Positions 57,867 to 64,000 of a stretch of 64,000 nucleotides of DNA are shown piece after piece. Every line of letters begins with the position of its first letter. Position 1 is the first letter of the stretch. The notes beneath the pieces are model-generated. The model worked only from the letters and a program-made list of their open reading frames with translations. It was not told the DNA's origin and did not search any database. The stretch comes from Amycolatopsis alkalitolerans (GTDB lineage: Bacteria; Actinomycetota; Actinomycetes; Mycobacteriales; Pseudonocardiaceae). The translations under genes and the position numbers were made by a program. Location: contig NZ_VDFW01000022.1 of the NCBI RefSeq assembly GCF_006152065.1, positions 52,762-116,761 of the forward strand, written 5' to 3'.

Positions 57867-58550
57867 TCAGCGCTGGGCGTGGACGGCGAGGTCGCGCAGC
57901 GCGGCGACGGCCTTGCCCGGGTCTTCGGCGCCGTAGACGGCGGAGCCCGCGACGAAGCAGTCCACACCCGCCTCGGCGGCCTGCTCGATGGTGTCGGCGT
58001 TGATCCCGCCGTCGATCTCCACCAGCACGTTCAGGTGCCCGGTCTCGACCAGCCGCCGCGCGGCGCGGACCTTGTCGAGCACCTCGGCGATGAACGACTG
58101 GCCGCCGAAACCCGGTTCGACGGACATCACCAGCAGCGTGTCGTAGTGCTTCAGCGTGTCGAGGTGGTCTTCGAGCGGGGTGCCCGGTTTGACCGACAGC
58201 CCGGCCTTCGCGCCGGCGGCACGCAGGTCCTTCGCGATCTTCACCGGATCCGTGGCGGCCTCGGCGTGCACCGTGACGTTGTACGCACCGGCCTCGGCGT
58301 ACCCGATCGCCCAGCGGTCCGGGTCGTCGATCATGAGGTGGCAGTCCAGCGGCAGGTCGGTGGCCTTGAGCAGCGACTGCACGACCGGCAGGCCCAGAGT
58401 CAGGTTGGGCACGAAATGAGCGTCCATCACGTCGACGTGCACCCAGTCGGCACGCGTGTCCCCGTCGCCGGCGACGGCTTGGATCTCGTCGCCGAGGCGG
58501 GCGAAGTCGGCGGAGAGGATGCTCGGCGCGATGAGCGGTCGATGGGCCAT
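57867..58550 (-). CDS. rpe: Ribulose-phosphate 3-epimerase
   Basis: The 227-residue TIM-barrel enzyme interconverts ribulose-5- and xylulose-5-phosphate. It has [31 protein letters not shown] (metal His/Asp), [20 protein letters not shown], and [11 protein letters not shown], and ends with the phosphate loop VAGSAVYG. Clear full-length member. It supplies the pentose-phosphate pathway and, through ribulose-5-phosphate, the RibB half of RibBA just downstream. Confidence 0.97.
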   Translation of the reverse strand: MAHRPLIAPSILSADFARLGDEIQAVAGDGDTRADWVHVDVMDAHFVPNLTLGLPVVQSLLKATDLPLDCHLMIDDPDRWAIGYAEAGAYNVTVHAEAATDPVKIAKDLRAAGAKAGLSVKPGTPLEDHLDTLKHYDTLLVMSVEPGFGGQSFIAEVLDKVRAARRLVETGHLNVLVEIDGGINADTIEQAAEAGVDCFVAGSAVYGAEDPGKAVAALRDLAVHAQR

Positions 58551-58569
58551 GATTACGCAGTGTAGAGCG

Positions 58570-58749
58570 TCAATCCGGTGGCGCTTCGAGTGCGGTCGAC
58601 CACGGTTCCGCCGGCTGGGATACGTCCACGCCGGCCGAGGTCAGTGCTTCGAGATGACCTTGCCACGCCGGATGGGCTGGGTCTGGTAGCGCGCGGAACG
58701 GGCCGAACCCGCCGCCGCACGGGGCTGGCGTCAGGCCGAGCACCCTCAC
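58570..58749 (-). CDS. Small 59-residue protein coupled to rsmB
   Basis: The GTG at 58747-58749 overlaps the rsmB stop as GTGA, and the frame runs 59 codons to TGA, 19 bases before rpe. The peptide begins [20 protein letters not shown] and has an orderly composition ([16 protein letters not shown]), unlike antisense shadows. No domain is recognised. The coupling and the fit of the frame between rsmB and rpe support a real gene. Confidence 0.5.
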   Translation of the reverse strand: MRVLGLTPAPCGGGFGPFRALPDPAHPAWQGHLEALTSAGVDVSQPAEPWSTALEAPPD

Positions 58750-60167
58750 CGGCGCCGCAGCATCGCGCAGAACATGGCGTCGGTGCCATGCCGGTGCGGC
58801 CACAGCTGCACATACGGCCCGTCGTCGAGCAGGGGCACGTCCGGGAAGAACTCGCGCGCGTCGAGGATCTCGGCCTTGGTGCGGCGCGCCGCGTCGCCGA
58901 CAACGCTCTCCGTCTCGGCCAGATGCGGCGAGCACACGACGTACGCCACGACACCGCCGGGCCGAACGAGTTCGAGCGCGGACGCGAGCAGCTGGCTCTG
59001 CAGCTTCGTCAGGTCCGCGACGTCGGACGGCCGGCGCCGCCAGCGGGACTCCGGGCGCCTGCGCAGCGAACCGAGACCGCTGCACGGGGCGTCCACGAGT
59101 ACGCGGTCGAAGCCAGGTTCGAGCCCGGGCTCACGCCCGTCGGCGACGTGCACGCTCACCGGCAGGCCTTCGGTGGCATTCTCGACCAGTTTGGCGCGGT
59201 GCGGCGCCGGCTCGACGGCGTCCACCCGGGCATCGGAGATCGCCGCGAGCGCACCGAGCAGCGCGGCCTTGCCGCCCGGGCCCGCGCAGAGATCGAGCCA
59301 GCGCTCGTCGGTGCCTTCGAGCGGGACCCGCGTGAGGGCGACGGCACACAGCTGGCTGCCCTCGTCCTGGACCGCAGCGAGCTTGTCGCGGACCGGTTCC
59401 AGATCGCCGGGGTCGCCGCTGCCGGCGGGCAGGTGGACCCCGTACGGCGAGTACGGCGCGACCTCGCCGCCGGTGATCGCGGCGAGCTCGTCGGCGCTGA
59501 TCTCGCCGGGCCGCGCCACCAGGTGCACCTCGGGGCGCCTGTCGTCGGCCTCGAGCGCCGCTTTCAGCTCGGTTCCCTTGTCCCCCAGTGCTTCCGCGAA
59601 GGAGCGGGCGATCCAGCGTGGATGCGCGGTGCGCAGCGCGAGGTTGCCGATCGGGTCGGTATCCGGATCGGGGGCGAGCTCGTCGAGCCAGGCCGCTTCG
59701 TCCTTTTCGGACACCTTGCGCAGCACCGCGTTGACGAATCCGGCGACATGGGAACCGCCTTCGAGGCGCGCCATGTTCACCATCGCGTCGACGGCGGCGT
59801 GTTCCGGGATGCGGGTGCGCAGCAGCTGGTAGGCACCCAGCCGCAGGCAGTCCAGCACCACACCGTCCACTTGGGACAGCGGCCGGTCGAGGCAGGCGGC
59901 GATGACCTCGTCGAGCAGCCCCTGCGCGCGGCTGGCGCCGTAGGCCAGTTCGGTGGCCAGCGCCGCGTCGCGGCCGGTGAGCCTGCGCTGGCGGAGCATC
60001 TCCGGCAGCACCAGGTTCGCGTACGCGTCACGCTCGCGGACCGCGCGCAGCACCTCCAAGGCGGCGCGGCGGGCCGGATCCTCGTGCGGCGGCGGGCGCC
60101 GCGGACCCTGTTTGCGCGGGGCGGGCCGTCCGCGCTGCGGCCGCGACGGGCGACGTGGGGTGCTCAT
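58746..60167 (-). CDS. rsmB: 16S rRNA (cytosine-967-C5)-methyltransferase RsmB
   Basis: The 473-residue protein has an Arg/Pro-rich N-terminal tail, a NusB-like domain (about 30-170: [19 protein letters not shown]), then a SAM-dependent domain with [33 protein letters not shown] (first catalytic Cys) and [14 protein letters not shown] (second). It methylates C967 of 16S rRNA. ATGA overlap with fmt, GTGA overlap with the small downstream protein. The basic tail is longer than in E. coli. Confidence 0.95.
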   Translation of the reverse strand: MSTPRRPSRPQRGRPAPRKQGPRRPPPHEDPARRAALEVLRAVRERDAYANLVLPEMLRQRRLTGRDAALATELAYGASRAQGLLDEVIAACLDRPLSQVDGVVLDCLRLGAYQLLRTRIPEHAAVDAMVNMARLEGGSHVAGFVNAVLRKVSEKDEAAWLDELAPDPDTDPIGNLALRTAHPRWIARSFAEALGDKGTELKAALEADDRRPEVHLVARPGEISADELAAITGGEVAPYSPYGVHLPAGSGDPGDLEPVRDKLAAVQDEGSQLCAVALTRVPLEGTDERWLDLCAGPGGKAALLGALAAISDARVDAVEPAPHRAKLVENATEGLPVSVHVADGREPGLEPGFDRVLVDAPCSGLGSLRRRPESRWRRRPSDVADLTKLQSQLLASALELVRPGGVVAYVVCSPHLAETESVVGDAARRTKAEILDAREFFPDVPLLDDGPYVQLWPHRHGTDAMFCAMLRRR

Positions 60168-61087
60168 GACAGGCGCTCTCCTAGTTCGATCCTCGTTCCG
60201 CGCGCCCAGTCGGTGGCCGCCATCCGTTTCTTGCCCTGCGCCTGCACTTCACCGAGTTCGACGGCCTGCGTCGCGGTCCCGGCGAGCACCCGCTTGCGTG
60301 CCACGCGCAGCTGCCCCGGCGCGAGCCCGGTCTCCTCGGTGATCATCACCGGGCCGAGTTTGCACCGCTCGCCACGGAACAGCGTCCACGCGCCCGGATC
60401 CGGCGTCACGGACCGGATATGACGGTCGAGGGCGGCTGCCGGGTCGGCGAAGGAGACCCGCGCGTCCGCGACGGTGACCTTGGGCGCGTAGGTGACGCCG
60501 TCACCGGGCTGCGGGACCGCCTGGAGCGTGCCGTCCTCGATCCCGTCCATTGTAGACAGCAGCAGCCGGGCGCCGGAGAGGGAGAGGCGTTCCAGCAGGG
60601 CCCCGGCAGTGTCGGTCGCGCCGACCGGCTCGGTCACCACGCCGAAGACGGGCCCGGCGTCGAGTTCTTTGACGATCCGGAAGGTGGACGCGCCGGTGAT
60701 CTCGTCGCCCGCGCGGATCGCGGCCTGCACGGGTGCGGCGCCGCGCCAGGCGGGCAGCAGCGAAAAGTGGAGGTTGACCCAGCCCTGCGGCGGGATGTCG
60801 AGGGTGCGCTGTGGCAGCAGCGCGCCGTACGCGACGACCGGGCAGGCGTCGGGGGCGAGCTCGCGGAGGCGGTCGAGGAACTCGGGCGCACCGGCCTTCT
60901 CCGGGGTGAGCACCTCGATCCCGTGCTCGTCGGCGAGCGCGCCGACGGGTGAGCGCAGCAGCTTCCGGCCGCGGCCGGCGGGCGCGTCCGGTCGCGTCAC
61001 CACGGCGACGACGTCATGGCGCGAGCCGAGCAGGGCACGCAGGGAGGGCACGGCCGGCTCCGGCGTGCCGGCGAACACGAGGCGCAT
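60164..61087 (-). CDS. fmt: Methionyl-tRNA formyltransferase
   Basis: The 307-residue enzyme formylates initiator methionyl-tRNA. It starts [19 protein letters not shown], with [20 protein letters not shown] carrying the catalytic Asn/His region and a C-terminal OB-like domain ([20 protein letters not shown] onwards). Start ATG at 61085-61087. It overlaps rsmB as ATGA and shares the usual priA-fmt-rsmB neighbourhood, although a foreign-looking DUF3800 gene lies between it and priA. Confidence 0.96.
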   Translation of the reverse strand: MRLVFAGTPEPAVPSLRALLGSRHDVVAVVTRPDAPAGRGRKLLRSPVGALADEHGIEVLTPEKAGAPEFLDRLRELAPDACPVVAYGALLPQRTLDIPPQGWVNLHFSLLPAWRGAAPVQAAIRAGDEITGASTFRIVKELDAGPVFGVVTEPVGATDTAGALLERLSLSGARLLLSTMDGIEDGTLQAVPQPGDGVTYAPKVTVADARVSFADPAAALDRHIRSVTPDPGAWTLFRGERCKLGPVMITEETGLAPGQLRVARKRVLAGTATQAVELGEVQAQGKKRMAATDWARGTRIELGERLS

Positions 61088-61209
61088 CAGCCCACCTGGG
61101 CTTCGAACTGGGAGAACATCGCCGACCAGTCTATGGGGCGCCTTCGCGCGACCTCCCGACGCCCGGGCGAGTTCTGCGGTCGTTGTCGTTTTTACAGTAC
61201 ATTTTCTCG

Positions 61210-61764
61210 GTGCCGGTTTCCGCCTATGTCGACGAGTCCTATGACCTCACCGAGGGGTACTACCTGCTGTGCGCGACTCTCGTGGACGGCAGTCTCGCGG
61301 AACGGATCCGCGAATGGACCCGCAGTCTGGCGATCGGTTCCGGCAAGATCCACTGGCACAGTGAAGGCGCGGACCGCCGCCGGATACTCGCCAAGGCCGT
61401 TGCGGCAATGGACGTGACCCACGTCGTCGTCATCGGACGGCCGGCACGCCGAGAAGAGCGGGCGCGGCGAAAATGCCTGGAAGTGTTGCTTCACGAGCTC
61501 GACCGAACTGGAGTCTCAACCGCGTCGCTGGAGTCGCGGCAGCGAGGCAAGGACAAGCTGGACCATGCGCTGGTGGGTGCTTGCCGCTACAAGCGGCTGA
61601 TCAGCCATCGGCTCCAGGTCCAGTTCATACCCGGCGCCGCCGAACCGTTGCTGTGGCTGCCCGACATCGTGGCCGGGGCCCTGCACATGGCCGAGAATGG
61701 TTACCACGACCACGCAAAGCAGATCGCTGAGAAGATCCATAGGTTTGAGACGGACCTGTCCTGA
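61210..61764 (+). CDS. DUF3800-like protein
   Basis: The 184-residue protein starts with [12 protein letters not shown], the AYVDES signature of DUF3800, a family with an RNase H-like acidic site often found near mobile or defence genes. A late acidic stretch [17 protein letters not shown] is consistent. The GTG at 61210 has no Shine-Dalgarno and follows a T-rich segment (TTTTTACAGTACATTTTC) unusual here. It is on the opposite strand to fmt and priA, splitting that block. No partner gene is seen. Function unknown. Confidence 0.8.
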   Translation: MPVSAYVDESYDLTEGYYLLCATLVDGSLAERIREWTRSLAIGSGKIHWHSEGADRRRILAKAVAAMDVTHVVVIGRPARREERARRKCLEVLLHELDRTGVSTASLESRQRGKDKLDHALVGACRYKRLISHRLQVQFIPGAAEPLLWLPDIVAGALHMAENGYHDHAKQIAEKIHRFETDLS

Positions 61765-61861
61765 AACGCAGAGGCCGGGGTCCCGTCATCCGGCGGGCAC
61801 ACCCGGCGTACTTCCGCGCATCTCAATGCGCGACCAATGACAGGCTATCACGCTGCCACCG
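61765..61861. other. Short gap between DUF3800 gene and priA
   Basis: The 97-bp gap between convergent genes has a weak inverted repeat TGCGCG near CGCGCA (61808-61842) and nothing else of note. Confidence 0.3.
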
Positions 61862-63898
61862 CTAGATCAGCTCCAGCGGGTCGAGCTGGATGCGCACCGG
61901 GTCGGGCTCCTTGCGCGCCACCCGCTGCGCCTGCGCGGCGGCAAGGGCGGCGGCGAGCGCGCGGCTGTCCGAACGCGGCACCCGCACCAGCGCGCGTTCG
62001 CGGCTTTCGTCGGCGAGCGGGACCGGGCCGAGGACCTCGCCCGACGGGGGCAGCGCAAGCTCGGCGAGCAACGCGGCGACCGCGTCCGGGGTGCCTTCCA
62101 CGCTCGCCATCCGGACCGCGGGCGGGAAGCCCAGCTCGCGCCGTTCGGCCAGTTCACGTTCCGCGTGCCAGGCCGGGTCCCACCGCACCAGCGCCTGCAC
62201 GGGGGTCAGCGCGGCCTCGGCGCCGACGACGATCCGCCCGCCGGCCGAGGCGGGCCGCACGAGCGCGGCGGCCGCCATCCACCGGCGAAGCGTCTCCTCC
62301 GCGGCACGCAGGTCCTGCCGGCCGAGCAGCGCCCAGCCGTCCAGCAACAGCGCGGCGCCGTAACCCGCCTCGGCGACGGGCTCGGCTCCCGGCGTGCACA
62401 CCACCAGCGCGGGCTTCGCGGGCACGCTCGCCAGCACCTCCTGCGCCCCGGACGTGCGCACCGGGAAGCCGGGGAACGCCCGCCCCAGCTCCTCCGCCGT
62501 GCGTTTCGAGCCGACCACGACCGCCCGCAGCCGCGCCGATCCGCAACTGGGGCACCGGAAATTGCCCTCCGGGACACCGCACCACCGGCAGCTCGGCGGA
62601 TGTCCCTCGCTCAGTGCCAGCGGCCCCGCGCACCGCCGGCAGTGCGCGGGCGCCCGGCACCGCGCGCACGCCAGCGCGGGAACGTATCCCCGCCGCGGGA
62701 CCTGGACGAGCACCGGTGCCTCGGCGGCGAGTGCCTGCCGGGCGGCCTCGAAGGCGACCGCGGGCAGCCGAGCCACCCGCGCCGCTTCGTCGCGGGCGAC
62801 GTCGAAATCCTCGCCGACCGGCGTGACGCGTGGCGCCGCCGTCCGCAGCTGTTCGCGGGAGGGCACCACCGCATGCGCCCAGCCCGACTCGACGAGCAAC
62901 TGCGCCTCGGCGGTCCGCGCGAACCCGGCGACCACGAGCGAGGCCTTGTCCGCGTGCGCCCGCAGCGTCAGCACATCCCGCACCTGCGGATACGGCATGT
63001 GCGGGTCGGCGTGCAGATCGTCGCCGTCGTCCCAGACCACGAACAGGCCCGGATCGGCCACCGGCGCGAACATCGTCGCGCGCGTGCCGACCGCGATCGG
63101 CACCGAGCCCCGCGACACGGCGAGCCAGCGCCGGTACCGCTCGGCTGGCCCGAGATCGGCCGACAGCGCCACCACGGCTTCGTCTCCGGCCACCGCGACG
63201 CAGGCCGCGTGCAGGCGCGCCAGGTCACGCTGATCGGGCACGACGAGCACCGCGCCCCGGCCCGCGGAAGCCACGACCGCGGCCGCCTCCGCGAGCCGCG
63301 CCGGCCAGTCCTCCCCCGGCAGCGCCTGCCAGACGGCATGCGCCTGCCGGTTCCCGCGCAGCGCGTCGAGGAACGCCTCACCTCGCTGGTATCGCGACCA
63401 CCCCTCGCCCGCCGGTGCCGCGGGCACCGAAGCCCGCGGCCGGGCGGGCTCGGCTTCGGCTTTCGCGTGCCGTGGCGGTATCGCCAGCCGCAGCACGTCG
63501 ATCATGGTGCCGCCGTAGCGCTCGGCGACCGTGCGCGCGAGCGCCGCGAGCCGTGCGCTCAGCACCGGCTCGCCGGAGGTGACGCGCTCCAGGAACGCCA
63601 GCCGCCCGGTGTGCTCGGTGGTCGCGGCACGTTCGAGCAGGAACCCGTCGACCAGCTGCCCGGCGAACCGGACGCGGACCCGGCAGCCGGGGACGGCCTC
63701 GGCGTCGGACTTCGCGGGCACCTGGTAGTCGAACGTGCGGTCCAGGTGCGCGAGCGGCACGTCCACGACGATCCGCGCGATCGGACCGGTCGCGGCCGGC
63801 TCCGGCCGGCCCTTGCGCGCGGCCTTCGGTGTGCCCTCGGCGGGTTTCTTCGCGCGCGGAAGATCCCAGAGGGCGGCGGTGTCGGCCCGCTCAGGCAC
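61862..63898 (-). CDS. priA: Primosomal protein N' PriA, helicase-inactive actinobacterial form
   Basis: The 678-residue protein keeps the DNA-binding N-terminus ([20 protein letters not shown]) and both zinc clusters ([17 protein letters not shown] and CPSC). The Walker A GxxGxGKT is missing: the site reads [18 protein letters not shown]. The DEEH box is degraded to WDDGDDLH. It likely marks stalled forks without helicase activity, as in mycobacteria. The GTG start overlaps the metK stop by eight bases. Confidence 0.93.
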   Translation of the reverse strand: MPERADTAALWDLPRAKKPAEGTPKAARKGRPEPAATGPIARIVVDVPLAHLDRTFDYQVPAKSDAEAVPGCRVRVRFAGQLVDGFLLERAATTEHTGRLAFLERVTSGEPVLSARLAALARTVAERYGGTMIDVLRLAIPPRHAKAEAEPARPRASVPAAPAGEGWSRYQRGEAFLDALRGNRQAHAVWQALPGEDWPARLAEAAAVVASAGRGAVLVVPDQRDLARLHAACVAVAGDEAVVALSADLGPAERYRRWLAVSRGSVPIAVGTRATMFAPVADPGLFVVWDDGDDLHADPHMPYPQVRDVLTLRAHADKASLVVAGFARTAEAQLLVESGWAHAVVPSREQLRTAAPRVTPVGEDFDVARDEAARVARLPAVAFEAARQALAAEAPVLVQVPRRGYVPALACARCRAPAHCRRCAGPLALSEGHPPSCRWCGVPEGNFRCPSCGSARLRAVVVGSKRTAEELGRAFPGFPVRTSGAQEVLASVPAKPALVVCTPGAEPVAEAGYGAALLLDGWALLGRQDLRAAEETLRRWMAAAALVRPASAGGRIVVGAEAALTPVQALVRWDPAWHAERELAERRELGFPPAVRMASVEGTPDAVAALLAELALPPSGEVLGPVPLADESRERALVRVPRSDSRALAAALAAAQAQRVARKEPDPVRIQLDPLELI

Positions 63899-64000
63899 CG
63901 GCGGCGCTGCGCAGCGCGTCGGCGCGGTCGGTGTTTTCCCAGGGGAGGGCGAGTTCGGGGCGGCCGAAGTGGCCGTAGGCGGAGGTCTGGGCGTAGATCG
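63891..64000 (-). CDS. metK: S-adenosylmethionine synthase, C-terminal end
   Basis: Only the last 36 codons are in the window; the rest lies to the right. The visible end reads [12 protein letters not shown], then [13 protein letters not shown], the standard C-terminus of MetK. The enzyme makes S-adenosylmethionine from methionine and ATP. It overlaps priA by eight bases, an arrangement common in actinobacteria. Confidence 0.9.
   Translation of the reverse strand, partial: IYAQTSAYGHFGRPELALPWENTDRADALRSAAGA

Overview
The window is very GC-rich, uses many GTG starts, and has the gene order of an actinobacterium of the Pseudonocardiaceae type (Amycolatopsis-like). Supporting markers are RbpA, WhiA, HelR, GpgS, OpcA, an ATPase-dead PriA and an F420/FMN split-barrel enzyme. 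From about 17 kb to the right edge the core genes follow an order known from Mycobacterium tuberculosis, read here on the opposite strand: metK, priA, fmt, rsmB, rpe, ribE, ribBA, ribH, a PH-domain membrane protein, uvrC, rapZ, yvcK, whiA, then gap, pgk, tpiA, secG, rbpA, then pgl, opcA, zwf, pgi, tal, tkt, ctaB, and qor further left. Four blocks of other genes sit between these conserved blocks.

Region by region: 1-1.9 kb holds the end of a fatty-acid desaturase, a small conserved protein and a quinone oxidoreductase. 1.98-10.4 kb is a tightly coupled seven-gene hopanoid operon: hpnC, hpnD, hpnE, a prenyl diphosphate synthase, squalene-hopene cyclase, an HpnG-IspH fusion, and hpnH. A PucR-type regulator diverges from it. 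11.8-19.5 kb holds a fused PAP2/wax-ester synthase (DGAT) protein, two coupled membrane proteins, a short-chain dehydrogenase, an FKBP lipoprotein and HelR. 19.5-29 kb is heme O synthase diverging from the pentose-phosphate operon tkt-tal-pgi-zwf-opcA-pgl. 29.2-34.3 kb has a sensor kinase, rbpA, secG and the glycolytic operon gap-pgk-tpiA.

34.4-47.8 kb is an accessory block inserted at the whiA/gap junction. Its centrepiece is a three-gene cluster (37.9-44.9 kb) with the layout of an SMC/MukBEF or Wadjet-type complex: a kleisin-like protein, a small winged-helix-like protein and a 1475-residue SMC-like ATPase. No nuclease partner is visible. Around it lie a winged-helix protein, a LysE exporter, a 47-codon gene that looks like a collapsed antitoxin, a secreted sedolisin-like peptidase, two split-barrel flavin/F420 proteins, a 2OG-Fe(II) oxygenase and GpgS. 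47.8-64 kb returns to conserved genes.

Non-coding observations: a 57-bp perfect-palindrome element is present twice, 41 kb apart and in opposite orientation. A 13-bp word, GTCCRYTGTGGAC, recurs inside genes far above chance. A 116-bp duplication separates zwf from opcA and creates a 39-codon bridging frame. Two separate two-copy tandem repeats share a 21-bp period. No rRNA, tRNA, CRISPR array or intact insertion sequence was seen.
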